Assembly: GCF_003143515.1 (NCBI RefSeq)
Contig: NZ_CP029343.1
Span: 1,674,001-1,738,000 of the forward strand
Reading direction: 5' to 3'
Length of the DNA stretch: 64,000 nucleotides
From: Massilia oculi
GTDB taxonomy: Bacteria > Pseudomonadota > Gammaproteobacteria > Burkholderiales > Burkholderiaceae_D
In this document: one piece after another, positions 47,038 through 56,816 of the stretch
How positions within the stretch are numbered: the stretch's first letter is position 1
How the letters are laid out: every line of letters begins with the position of its first letter
The notes under the pieces: generated by a model
Seen by the model: only the letters and a program-made list of their open reading frames with translations
Database searches by the model: none
Told to the model about the DNA's origin: nothing
Translations under genes and position numbers: made by a program

Positions 47038-47982
47038 TCAGCAGGTCGCCGGATCGAGCCCGGGATCGTTGCCGCGCTGGGCGTTCCAGGCGTCGAGCCC
47101 GCCCTTGAGCGGCCGGGCGCGGTGGAAACCGTTGGCCATGAACTGGCGCGCCACTTCGGCGGCGGTGACGTCGTCCGGACAGCTGCAATAGACGACGATG
47201 TGGCGGTCGCGGTCGAGCGATGCCATCAGGTGTTCGGGCTGGCAGGCCTTGAAGATCACGGCGCCCGGAATCGCGGCTTCCATCTGTTGCGCGCTCAGGC
47301 TGCGCGCATCGACGATCACCGGATCGTGGCCGGCGTCGATCAGGGCCAGCACCTCGTCGATGTCGATGCGTTCGATCGCGCTGCGCGAGCGGTGGCGGCG
47401 CCGCTCGGCATACTTGAAGGCGATGAACAGGGCCAGCAGGCCGGCCACGATGGTCAGCGCCGTGCTGCCCATGGTCGAGAGCGTGTCGAGCACGCCGTCG
47501 ACGCTGTCGTGGAACCAGACGCCGAGCAGGATGCCGGTGCCGCTCCAGAGCGCCGCGCCGCTCATCGCGTACAGCAGGAACAGGCGCGGGTTGACGCCCA
47601 TCGCGCCCGACAGCGGCGCCGCGATGGTATTGAATCCGGGGATGAACTTGGACACCAGCAGCGACTTGACGCCGAACTTGCGGAAGCGGTCCTCGGTCTG
47701 GTTGACGCAGGAATCGGGCGACAGGGATATCTTGCACAGCAGCCGCAGGATGCGCTTGCCGTAAAAGCGGCCGGCGCGGAACCAGAAGGCGTCGCAGATC
47801 AGGCAGGCCACGATGGCCGCCATCCATACCAGGTGCCAGCTCACGTCGGCGGTAACCGAGAGCGCGCCGGCCACGATCAGGACCGGATAGGCGGGTATGG
47901 GCAGGCCGAACTGTTCGACGAGGACGATGCCGAACACGATCAGCACGCCATAGACTTGGAGGAGTTCGGCTAGCTGGGGCAT
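47038..47982 (-). CDS. DedA-family membrane protein fused to a rhodanese domain
   Basis: This 314-residue protein has an N-terminal DedA/SNARE-associated domain (about 1-195) with several membrane helices, the motif GxPxPAYPVLIVAGAL and the conserved FGVKSLLVSKFIPGFNTIAAPLSG block, and a C-terminal rhodanese domain (about 205-310: DPVIVDARSLSAQQMEAAIPGAV, then VVYCSCPDDVTAAEVARQF with the likely active-site Cys, then LKGGLDAW). DedA proteins are implicated in lipid (undecaprenyl phosphate, phosphatidylethanolamine) flipping and membrane homeostasis; the rhodanese part may handle sulfur or act as a redox sensor. It is transcribed toward glk. Confidence 0.92.
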   Translation of the reverse strand: MPQLAELLQVYGVLIVFGIVLVEQFGLPIPAYPVLIVAGALSVTADVSWHLVWMAAIVACLICDAFWFRAGRFYGKRILRLLCKISLSPDSCVNQTEDRFRKFGVKSLLVSKFIPGFNTIAAPLSGAMGVNPRLFLLYAMSGAALWSGTGILLGVWFHDSVDGVLDTLSTMGSTALTIVAGLLALFIAFKYAERRRHRSRSAIERIDIDEVLALIDAGHDPVIVDARSLSAQQMEAAIPGAVIFKACQPEHLMASLDRDRHIVVYCSCPDDVTAAEVARQFMANGFHRARPLKGGLDAWNAQRGNDPGLDPATC

Positions 47983-48073
47983 CTTTGTATATTAGCGCAA
48001 TTGTGTGGTTGATACAGGAACACCCCCTATTCCCTTTGGCGTAAGCGCAACGCCAGGGATGGATGCGTCATTT

Positions 48074-49770
<1,697 letters not shown>

Positions 49771-49774
<4 letters not shown>

Positions 49775-50802
49775 TTGATCTTGGGGTCCAGCGCGTCGCG
49801 CAGGGCATCTGCGAACAGCGAGAAGCTCGTCACCAGCAGCGCCATCGCGCCGGCGGCGGCCGCCAGCTGCCACCACTTGCCGAGGATCAGTTCATTCTGC
49901 GCCTCGTTGAGCATGCTACCCCAGGAAACGGTGCCGACCGGCACGCCAAAGCCCAGGAACGACAGGATCACCTCGGCCTTGATGAAACCCACCACCAGGA
50001 TCGACATCTGCACAAGCGCCACGTGCGAGACGTTGGGCAGGATGTGGCCGAACATGCGCTGCCAGGCCGAAGCGCCGATGGCATCCGCCGCCATCACGTA
50101 TTCGCGCGCGCCATGCTTGATGTATTCGGCGCGCATCAGCCGATAGGGCCCGGTCCAGCCGGTCAGGCCGAGGATCAGCACGATGGTGGCGACGCCTTTT
50201 TGCTGGAGCACGGCGGCCACGGTCAGGATCATGAGGATCGCCGGGATCGCCGTGAAGATGCTGTAGAACCAGTTGAACAGGTCGTCGACCCAGCCGCCAT
50301 AGAAGCCCGAGACGGCGCCGAACAGGGTGCCGAGCGTCACCGCCAGCAGGGCCGCCACCAGGCCCACCACGATCGAGGTCTCGCCGCCCTTGATGGTTTT
50401 CTTGACGATGTCATGGCCCCATTTGTCGGCGCCGAACGGCAAGGTAGTGCGCTTTTCCACTGGCGGATGGGTCTGCGCCACCTGCGCCTCGAGCTCGGCC
50501 AGCTCGGCTGCCAGCGGATCGAAGGCGTTCGGCGGCGTTGCGCGCGGCAGCTGGGCCTGCGCCAGCGCGCGCGCCGTGGCGTCGGCCCCGACGAAGGTGG
50601 GCGGCGCATAGTTGACCGCCACCTCGTCTTCCCAATCGCTGGCCAGCATGCCCGTGGCGGACAACAGCACCAGCAGCAGGAAGCCGGCAACGACGGCCAG
50701 CGCCGCCATCCCGACGCGGTCGGCGCGCAGGCGCCGCCATGCGAGCGCCCACAAGCCGGGCGAACGCGCATGCATATTCGTGTTCGTGAGCAGGGTCGTC
50801 AT
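49771..50802 (-). CDS. yejE: YejE/DppC-type peptide ABC transporter permease
   Basis: This 343-residue permease has an N-terminal membrane helix (about 30-55), a large periplasmic insertion (about 60-120), then five more helices. The permease-ATPase contact motif EYVMAADAIGASAWQRMFGHILPN is present. The enlarged loop between helices 1 and 2 is the mark of YejE among DppC-like permeases. It starts two bases after yejB ends. Confidence 0.9.
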
Positions 50803-50804
50803 GA

Positions 50805-51743
50805 TTACTTGAGCTGCACGCGGGGATCGACCGCCTGGTACAGCAGGTCGGCCAGCAGGTTGAACACCATGGTCGCGGCGGCCACGTAGACCGTGATCGC
50901 CTTGATCACCGGGAAGTCGCTGCGTTCGACGGCCAGGATCACTTCGCGGCCGATGCCGGGAATGCCGAAGAAGCGTTCGAGCAGGAAGGCGCCGATCAGC
51001 AGCGCCGGAAGGTTGGCCATCACGTGGGTGATGATCGGGATCGCGGCATTGCGCAGCACGTGGACCCAGACGATGCGGCGCTCCGACAAGCCCTTGGCGC
51101 GCGCGGTGCGCACATAGTCCTGCCCTGCCTCGTCGAGCACGAAGCTGCGGTACAGGCGCAGGGTCGGCGCGATCGACACCGCCAGGCCGATGATGATCGG
51201 CAGCAGCGCATAGCGCAGCAGGTTCTCGCCCAGGCTATTGCCCCAGCCCTGGACAGGAAACAGCCCCAGCTGGTAGGCAAACACGTACTGGAACACGATG
51301 ATGTAGACCAGGATCGAGATCGACATCCCGACCGTGCAGGCGACCATGACGGCGCGGTCGGTCAGCGAGCCGCGCACGAAGGCGATCGCCAGCGCCAGCG
51401 CGATGCCGAACACGGTTTCCAGCACCGTGAGCGGAATCAGGACCGTGAGCGACGGCCCCAGGCGGCTGGCGATGATGTGGGACACCGGCTCGCCCGTGCT
51501 CCAGGCATTGCCGAAGTCGAAGGTCAGGATCTGCTTGACGAAGATCCACAGCTGCACGGAATACGGCTGGTCGGTGCCGAGCTGGCGCCGGATGTTCTCG
51601 ATCGCGCCGGCGTCGGCCATCTTGCCGGCCAGGAGATAGGCCGGATCGCCGCCGACCCAGTTAAACAAGAAAAATACCAGCAGCACCACACCACCCATCG
51701 TCGGCAGCATCTGCCACAGCCGGCGCAGGACATAAGCGAACAT
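50805..51743 (-). CDS. yejB: YejB/DppB-type peptide ABC transporter permease
   Basis: This 312-residue permease has about six membrane helices, the first at residues 10-30 (MLPTMGGVVLLVFFLFNWVGGDP), and the coupling motif QDYVRTARAKGLSERRIVWVHVLRNA. It is first in the three-gene importer operon. No substrate-binding protein (yejA) is encoded nearby, so one must be supplied from elsewhere. Length is nearer DppB than enteric YejB (about 364), but the dual ATPase downstream favours a Yej-type system. Confidence 0.88.
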   Translation of the reverse strand: MFAYVLRRLWQMLPTMGGVVLLVFFLFNWVGGDPAYLLAGKMADAGAIENIRRQLGTDQPYSVQLWIFVKQILTFDFGNAWSTGEPVSHIIASRLGPSLTVLIPLTVLETVFGIALALAIAFVRGSLTDRAVMVACTVGMSISILVYIIVFQYVFAYQLGLFPVQGWGNSLGENLLRYALLPIIIGLAVSIAPTLRLYRSFVLDEAGQDYVRTARAKGLSERRIVWVHVLRNAAIPIITHVMANLPALLIGAFLLERFFGIPGIGREVILAVERSDFPVIKAITVYVAAATMVFNLLADLLYQAVDPRVQLK

Positions 51744-51985
51744 CGTTCTCCCGATTTTGCGGATTGGGCGAATGAGCCGCCCTCAGGTTCGCCACCGAGC
51801 CAAATTCACGGTGGCAAAAAATGACACGATAGCGCATATCCGCACGCGCCGACAGACGCGCAATCTTATGCTCCGATAGTCGCAGGTTATTGCAACGTAA
51901 TGACAATGGTATCAATAATTCGTATAAGAACCTTGCCCTCAGCGCCGAAGCGGACCTTCGCGTTTTCAGCAATTTCATGCCATTT

Positions 51986-52028
51986 AAATATAGTTTGAAC
52001 GAATCAAATTCCATTTCAAACTATATTT
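51986..52028. repeat. Perfect 14-bp inverted repeat
   Basis: AAATATAGTTTGAA (51986-51999) and TTCAAACTATATTT (52015-52028) are exact reverse complements separated by 15 bases. There is no T run on either side, so a regulatory or structural site is more likely than a terminator. Confidence 0.85.
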
Positions 52029-52145
52029 CTCGCACTATCTATCGCGTTTCGAGTTTTGTGACTTTTGCGTGACTAGCATCAATAATTCAAATTGTAAAGA
52101 CAAGTTATCGCGTAGTTGTATTTTTCTCCGTGCATACCTTACCAA

Positions 52146-52175
52146 TTGACAGTATCTATTGGTCAATGTTTTTAT
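52146..52175 (+). promoter_or_regulatory. Candidate promoter of the first TonB receptor gene
   Basis: A perfect TTGACA (52146-52151) is followed after 18 bases by TTTTAT (4 of 6 matches). The -35 lies in an inverted repeat TTGAC-N11-GTCAA (52146-52166), which could be an operator. The predicted leader is about 95 bases. Confidence 0.4.
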
Positions 52176-52275
52176 TGCTAAGTAGTAAAAACATGTCGTG
52201 TCCATATCACACGGCGATTCACTGACTTTACTGGCCGGCGCAACCCGCTGCCAGGTCTTACGGGGAAGACTGACT

Positions 52276-55188
52276 ATGATGGTTGAAACTGTGTTATCTC
52301 GATCGGTGCGGCTGATCTGCGCCGGCGGCCTTGCCGTCGCCTGCACCGCGGCCCACGCCCAGGAAACGGCGCCTGCCGCCGAATCGCTGCAACGGGTGGA
52401 AGTGACCGGCTCGCGCATCGCGACCGCGAACCTGGAAAGCGTCAGCCCGGTGACCGTGGTCAACGCCAAGGACATCAAGATGGAAGGTGTCCGTTCGGTC
52501 GAGAACCTGCTGAACAACCTGCCCCAGGTCTTCGCCGACCAGGGCGGTTCGGTCTCGAACGGCTCGTCCGGCACCGCGACCGTCAACCTGCGTAACTTCG
52601 GCGCCGACCGCACCCTGGTGCTGGTCAACGGCCGTCGCCTGCCGGCCGGCAGCCCGCGCAACACCGCGGCCGACCTGAACCAGATCCCGGTGGGCCTGAT
52701 CAAACGCGTCGAAGTGCTGACCGGTGGTGCCGGCGCCATCTACGGCTCGGACGCCGTGGCCGGCGTGGTCAACTTCATCATGGACGACCGCTTCCAGGGC
52801 GTCCAGATCGACGCCAACTACCAGTTCTACAACCACGACCAGAACGGCGGCCCGGTGGCCGACGCCGCCCGCCGCCGCAACTTCGCGCTGCCGGGCGACA
52901 AGGGCGCCGACGGCAAGGTCAAGGACATCAGCCTGACCATGGGCGGCAACTTCGCCGACGGCAAGGGCAACGCCGTGGTGTTCTTCGGCTACAAGAAGGA
53001 AGACGCGCTGCTGCAGTCCGAGCGCGACTTCACCGCCTGCTCGCTGGGCGGCGCCAGCCGTGGCGACGTGTTCAATTGCGGCGGCTCCGGCACCAGCTTC
53101 CCGGGCCAGTTCATCACCGCCACCGGCCTGAAAACCGTGGCCGACGCCAACGGCAATGTGCGCAACTACGTGGCCGCCCAGGATGCCTACAACTTCGGCC
53201 CGCTGAACTACTTCCGCCGTCCGTCGGAACGCTATACCTTCAGCTCGTTCACCCACTACGACATCAACGACAAGGCGCGCCTGTACGCCGAGGCCAGCTT
53301 CCACGACGACAGCACCGTGGCCCAGATCGCGCCGTCGGGCCTGTTCGGCCTGGACGCTTCCGGCGCCAACGCGATCCGTTGGGAAAACCCGCTGCTGTCC
53401 GACGCCTGGCGCAGCGCGCTGGGCATGACCGGTCCCGGCGACACCGCCGACGTCGTCATCCTGCGCCGTAACGTCGAAGGCGGCGGCCGCCGCGACGACC
53501 TGCGCCACACCTCCTACCGCGGCGTGGTCGGCGTCAAGGGCGACATCGGCAACTGGCAGTACGACGCCTTCGCCCAGGTCGGCAAGGTGCTGTACTCGGA
53601 AACCTATTTCAACGACTTCTCGGTCTCGCGCAGCGCGCGCGCACTGAACGTGGTCCCGGGCGCCAACGGCCAGCCGGTCTGCGCCAGCACCCTCAACGGC
53701 GTCGACCCGAACTGCGTCCCGTACAATATCTGGAAACTGGGCGGCGTCACTCCGGAAGCCCTGACCTACCTGCAGACCCCGGGCTTCCAGAAGGGCCATA
53801 CCTCGCAGACCGTGCAGGGCATCAACCTGTCGTCCGACCTGGGCGAGTACGGCATCAAGCTGCCGACCAGCAGCGAAGGCGTGGGCGTGGCGTTCGGCTG
53901 GGAACACCGTACCGAGAAGCTCGAACTGAACTCGGACGTGGCGTTCGAATCCGGCGACCTGGCCGGCCAGGGCGGTCCGACCAAGAACGTGAGCGGCCAG
54001 TTCAGCGTGCGCGACTACTTCGCCGAGACCCGCATCCCGATCCTGCAGAACGTGCCGTTCGCCGACCAGCTGACGCTGACCGGCAGCTACCGCAAATCGG
54101 ATTACTCGACCGGCCAGGACACCGACTCCTACGGTTTCGGCCTCGAGTGGGCGCCGGTGAAGGAAGCCAAGTTCCGCTTCAGCTACCAGCGCGCGGCCCG
54201 CGCCGCCAACGTGGTCGAGCTGTACACCCCGGCCGGCCTGGCCCTGTTCGGCATGGACGTCGATCCTTGCGCCGGCGCCACGCCATCCGCGACCCTGGCA
54301 CAGTGCGCACGCACCGGCGTGACCGCTGCCCAGTACGGCAACATCCTCAATTCTCCGGCCCAGCAGTACAACCAGATCATCGGTGGCAACACCAACCTGG
54401 AACCGGAAGAGTCGGATTCGTACACCCTGGGCCTGGTCCTGACCCCGACCCGCAACACCTCGCTGACCATCGACGCCTTCGACATGAAGGTCAAGGGCAC
54501 GATCGGCGGCCTGCCGGCCTCGACCACCCTGACCCAGTGCCTGGAGACCGGCGACCCGCAGTTCTGCAGCCTGATCACGCGTGACCGCCTGGGCAGCCTG
54601 TGGGCCCTGGAAAGCGCCAACATCGTCGCCACCAACCAGAACCTGGGCATGAGCTCGACCAAGGGCGTCGACCTGGGCGCCAACTGGAACACCAAGCTCG
54701 GCGCATGGGGCAGCCTGAACCTGTCGCTGATGGGCACCTACCTGAAGGAGTTCAAGCAGGAAGACTTCCCGGGTTCGGGCGAGTACGACTGCGCCGGCCT
54801 GCACGGCACCACCTGCGGCGTGCCGCTGCCGAAATGGCGTCACAAGGTGCGTGCGGTGTGGGGCACCCCATGGCGCGGCGTGGAGCTGGGCGCGACCTGG
54901 CGCTACGTCAAGGGCACCGACCTCGACTCGAGCAGCGACCAGCCTCTGCTGAGCGGCAGCTTCCAGGCAGCCGACGCACGCCTGGGCGACCGCAACTACC
55001 TGGACCTGACCGCCGGTTGGCAGATCAACCAGATGTTCTCGCTGCGCGGCGGCATGAACAACGCGCTGGACAAGGATCCTCCAGTGTCGGGCGTGGTGGC
55101 TGAAGTCTTCGGTAACGGCAACACCTACCCACAGGTGTACGATTCGATGGGCCGTCACGTGTTCCTGAACCTGACCGCCAAGTTCTGA
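52276..55188 (+). CDS. TonB-dependent outer-membrane receptor (receptor 1)
   Basis: This 970-residue protein is a TonB-dependent transporter. The ATG at 52276 has GGGGAAG upstream; a longer frame from 52198 is rejected. A signal peptide (about 1-31, AHAQE) is followed by the plug domain (about 50-175: VTVVNAKDIKMEGVRSVENLLNNLPQVF, LRNFGADRTLVLVNGRRLP, VEVLTGGAGAIYGSDAVAGVVNFIM; quoted in part), and a 22-strand barrel ending in VFLNLTAKF. Cys pairs (such as QCLETGDPQFC) in the extracellular parts are typical of receptors for larger organic substrates. The substrate is unknown; the divergent peptide importer is a possible partner. Confidence 0.93.
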   Translation: MMVETVLSRSVRLICAGGLAVACTAAHAQETAPAAESLQRVEVTGSRIATANLESVSPVTVVNAKDIKMEGVRSVENLLNNLPQVFADQGGSVSNGSSGTATVNLRNFGADRTLVLVNGRRLPAGSPRNTAADLNQIPVGLIKRVEVLTGGAGAIYGSDAVAGVVNFIMDDRFQGVQIDANYQFYNHDQNGGPVADAARRRNFALPGDKGADGKVKDISLTMGGNFADGKGNAVVFFGYKKEDALLQSERDFTACSLGGASRGDVFNCGGSGTSFPGQFITATGLKTVADANGNVRNYVAAQDAYNFGPLNYFRRPSERYTFSSFTHYDINDKARLYAEASFHDDSTVAQIAPSGLFGLDASGANAIRWENPLLSDAWRSALGMTGPGDTADVVILRRNVEGGGRRDDLRHTSYRGVVGVKGDIGNWQYDAFAQVGKVLYSETYFNDFSVSRSARALNVVPGANGQPVCASTLNGVDPNCVPYNIWKLGGVTPEALTYLQTPGFQKGHTSQTVQGINLSSDLGEYGIKLPTSSEGVGVAFGWEHRTEKLELNSDVAFESGDLAGQGGPTKNVSGQFSVRDYFAETRIPILQNVPFADQLTLTGSYRKSDYSTGQDTDSYGFGLEWAPVKEAKFRFSYQRAARAANVVELYTPAGLALFGMDVDPCAGATPSATLAQCARTGVTAAQYGNILNSPAQQYNQIIGGNTNLEPEESDSYTLGLVLTPTRNTSLTIDAFDMKVKGTIGGLPASTTLTQCLETGDPQFCSLITRDRLGSLWALESANIVATNQNLGMSSTKGVDLGANWNTKLGAWGSLNLSLMGTYLKEFKQEDFPGSGEYDCAGLHGTTCGVPLPKWRHKVRAVWGTPWRGVELGATWRYVKGTDLDSSSDQPLLSGSFQAADARLGDRNYLDLTAGWQINQMFSLRGGMNNALDKDPPVSGVVAEVFGNGNTYPQVYDSMGRHVFLNLTAKF

Positions 55189-55204
55189 TCGGCTGAGCTG
55201 GAAC

Positions 55205-55236
55205 AAAAACGGCGCACCTCGGTGCGCCGTTTTTTA
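55205..55236. terminator. Bidirectional terminator between TonB receptor 1 and aroG
   Basis: CGGCGCAC and GTGCGCCG form an 8-bp stem with a 4-base loop, extended by A/T pairs. It has six T on the plus strand and five T on the minus strand, and lies between two convergent genes. Confidence 0.93.
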
Positions 55237-55250
55237 TTTTCCCAAAGTTC

Positions 55251-56309
55251 TTAGTCTTGTCGCAGGCGGCGCTGGCGCACCGCCGCCGCCAGTCCTTCCA
55301 GCACGCCGACGCTGGTCTCCCAGTCGATGCAGCCATCGGTCACCGACTGGCCATAGGTCAGTTCCTTGCCCGGCACCAGGTCCTGCCGTCCGGCCACCAG
55401 GTGCGATTCGATCATCACGCCGACGATGCGGTCGTCGCCGCCCGCGATCTGGGCCGCGATGTCGGCGCACACCGGCACCTGGTTCTCGGGCTTCTTGGAA
55501 CTGTTGGCATGCGAGGCGTCGATCATCAGGCGGCTGGCCAGGCCCAGCGCGGCAATCTGCTTGCAGGCCTCCTCGACGCTGGCGGCATCATAGTTCGGCA
55601 TCTTGCCGCCGCGCAGGATGATGTGGCAATCCTCGTTGCCCGAGGTCGACACGATGGCCGAATGGCCGCCCTTGGTCACCGACAGGAAGTGGTGCGGCTG
55701 CGACGCCGCCTTGATCGCCTCGGTCGCGATCTTGATATTGCCGTCGGTGCCGTTCTTGAAACCGACGGGACAGGACAGGCCGGAAGCCAGCTCGCGGTGC
55801 ACCTGCGACTCGGTGGTACGGGCGCCGATCGCGCCCCAGCTGACCAGGTCGGCGATGTATTGCGGGCTGATCACGTCGAGGAATTCGGTGCCGGCCGGCA
55901 GGCCCATCTCGTTGATGTCGCGCAGCAGCTCGCGCGCCATGCGCAGGCCGTCGTTGATGCGGAAGCTGTTGTCCATGTAGGGGTCGTTGATCAGGCCCTT
56001 CCAGCCGACCGTGGTGCGCGGCTTCTCAAAATAGACCCGCATCACGATCTCGAGTTCGCCCTTGAAGCGCTCGCGCTCGACGACCAGTCTGCGCGCGTAC
56101 TCGAGCGCCGCCTTCGGGTCGTGGATCGAGCATGGTCCGATCACCACCATCAGGCGGTCGTCCTGGCCGTGCAGGATGCGGTGCAGGTCGACCCGCGCGC
56201 CGCTTGCTGTCTGCTCGGCCTGCGGGGTCACCGGGAACTCGCGGATCAGGTGCGAGGGCGGCGTCAGTTCCTTCATCTCACGGATGCGTAAATCGTCGGT
56301 GCGGGGCAT
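55251..56309 (-). CDS. aroG: 3-deoxy-D-arabino-heptulosonate 7-phosphate synthase (type I)
   Basis: This enzyme condenses phosphoenolpyruvate and erythrose-4-phosphate, the first step of the shikimate pathway. The 352-residue protein matches the AroG/AroF/AroH family: VVIGPCSIHDPKAALEYA, MRVYFEKPRTTVGWKGLINDP, a GxEFLDVISPQYIADLVSWGAIGARTTESQVHRELASGLS region, VGFKNGTDGN and IMIDASHANSSKKPENQ-like LMIDASHANSSKKPENQ. The leader encodes a Phe-rich peptide and an attenuator (56363-56494), so expression is expected to respond to charged tRNA-Phe. The isozyme type (Phe- or Tyr-feedback) cannot be set from motifs alone, though the leader favours phenylalanine control. Confidence 0.96.
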   Translation of the reverse strand: MPRTDDLRIREMKELTPPSHLIREFPVTPQAEQTASGARVDLHRILHGQDDRLMVVIGPCSIHDPKAALEYARRLVVERERFKGELEIVMRVYFEKPRTTVGWKGLINDPYMDNSFRINDGLRMARELLRDINEMGLPAGTEFLDVISPQYIADLVSWGAIGARTTESQVHRELASGLSCPVGFKNGTDGNIKIATEAIKAASQPHHFLSVTKGGHSAIVSTSGNEDCHIILRGGKMPNYDAASVEEACKQIAALGLASRLMIDASHANSSKKPENQVPVCADIAAQIAGGDDRIVGVMIESHLVAGRQDLVPGKELTYGQSVTDGCIDWETSVGVLEGLAAAVRQRRLRQD

Positions 56310-56362
56310 GCTGGGACTCCCTTTCGTGCTGTTCTGTGCTGGTCTTGTTCAGGACTGGAAAT

Positions 56363-56388
56363 AAAAAAACCGCCATCGCTGGCGGTTT
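56363..56388 (-). terminator. Attenuator terminator in the aroG leader
   Basis: AAACCGCCA and TGGCGGTTT form a perfect 9-bp stem with a 4-base loop, followed on the minus strand by seven T. It lies about 55 bases before the aroG start and 22 bases after the leader-peptide stop. Confidence 0.9.
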
Positions 56389-56514
56389 GTCTGGATGCTG
56401 CCGGGACGTTTTACTGCGCGTACCCGCCGCTATTCCACCGCCAGGGGCTGGAATGGCTAAAGTAAAAAAAGCGGGTAAAGAAAGCGTGGCGCATGGTGTC
56501 GTCCGGGTTTGGTC
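56367..56514 (-). promoter_or_regulatory. aroG transcription attenuator (leader RNA)
   Basis: Three mutually exclusive helices can be drawn on the minus-strand RNA. Segment 1 (CGCCA at the start of the leader ORF) pairs with segment 2 (TGGCG). Segment 2, CTGGCGGT (56437-56444), pairs perfectly over 8 bp with segment 3, ACCGCCAG, which is the 5' arm of the terminator. Segment 3 otherwise pairs with segment 4 to end transcription. Ribosome stalling at Phe codons should free segment 2 and allow read-through into aroG. Confidence 0.85.
56411..56494 (-). CDS. Phe-rich leader peptide of the aroG attenuator
   Basis: A 27-codon ORF (ATG 56494, TAA 56411) precedes the aroG terminator hairpin. Its product begins M-R-H-A-F-F-T-R-F-F-Y-F, so five of residues 5-12 are Phe and one is Tyr; two Trp and another Tyr follow. 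Such clustering is the hallmark of an attenuation control peptide, as in pheA leaders of enterics. The ORF is too short to be listed by usual gene finders. The codons CCC TGG CGG TGG include the antiterminator strand. Confidence 0.85.
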   Translation of the reverse strand: MRHAFFTRFFYFSHSSPWRWNSGGYAQ

Positions 56515-56520
56515 GAATTG

Positions 56521-56550
56521 ACTATAACAACAAGGCATGAAAGTTGGCAA
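56521..56550 (-). promoter_or_regulatory. Sigma-70 promoter of aroG
   Basis: TTGCCA (56545-56550) and TATAGT (56521-56526) are separated by 18 bases on the minus strand, each matching consensus at 5 of 6. The predicted start near 56514 lies about 20 bases before the leader ORF. Confidence 0.7.
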
Positions 56551-56816
56551 GCCTTTTGTCGCGCGTTACACGCTTGTACAGACAACAATCGGTTGCAGCA
56601 ATCTGACATCCCTGGGTGCGCGTGGGCGCCACCTTACGCGCATCTTGCGCTATCTCATTCCAGACATGGCTACCGATGCAACAGTCGATTCAAGCCCGGC
56701 TGCCGCGCGTGTTGATTGTAGACACGACCAAGTGCCAGGGGAATTGATCTGCGATAAGGATCAAGCCCTCCACCCGCGCGGCATCCGAATCTTCCCATCC
56801 ACTGGAGTGTCGGACC

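Larger units (their letters stand above)
51744..52275. other. AT-rich divergent intergenic region between yejB and a TonB receptor gene
   Basis: This 532-base interval is markedly AT-rich relative to its surroundings. It should hold the promoter of the yej operon (leftward) and of the TonB receptor (rightward). It contains a perfect 14-bp inverted repeat (51986-52028), a candidate receptor promoter (52146-52175) that overlaps a TTGAC/GTCAA inverted repeat, and no convincing gene. Confidence 0.6.
56310..56816. other. Intergenic region: aroG leader and upstream region of TonB receptor 2
   Basis: The left part (56310-56550) is the aroG promoter and attenuator on the minus strand. The right part (56551-56816) lies upstream of the second TonB receptor; a clear promoter was not seen there. 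GGAG about 11 bases before the receptor ATG is its likely ribosome-binding site. Confidence 0.6.

Noticed and set aside
52294..55206. A 970-codon antisense frame across TonB receptor 1
   Set aside because: The composition is a mirror of the receptor codons with no recognisable domain; such long shadow frames occur throughout this window.
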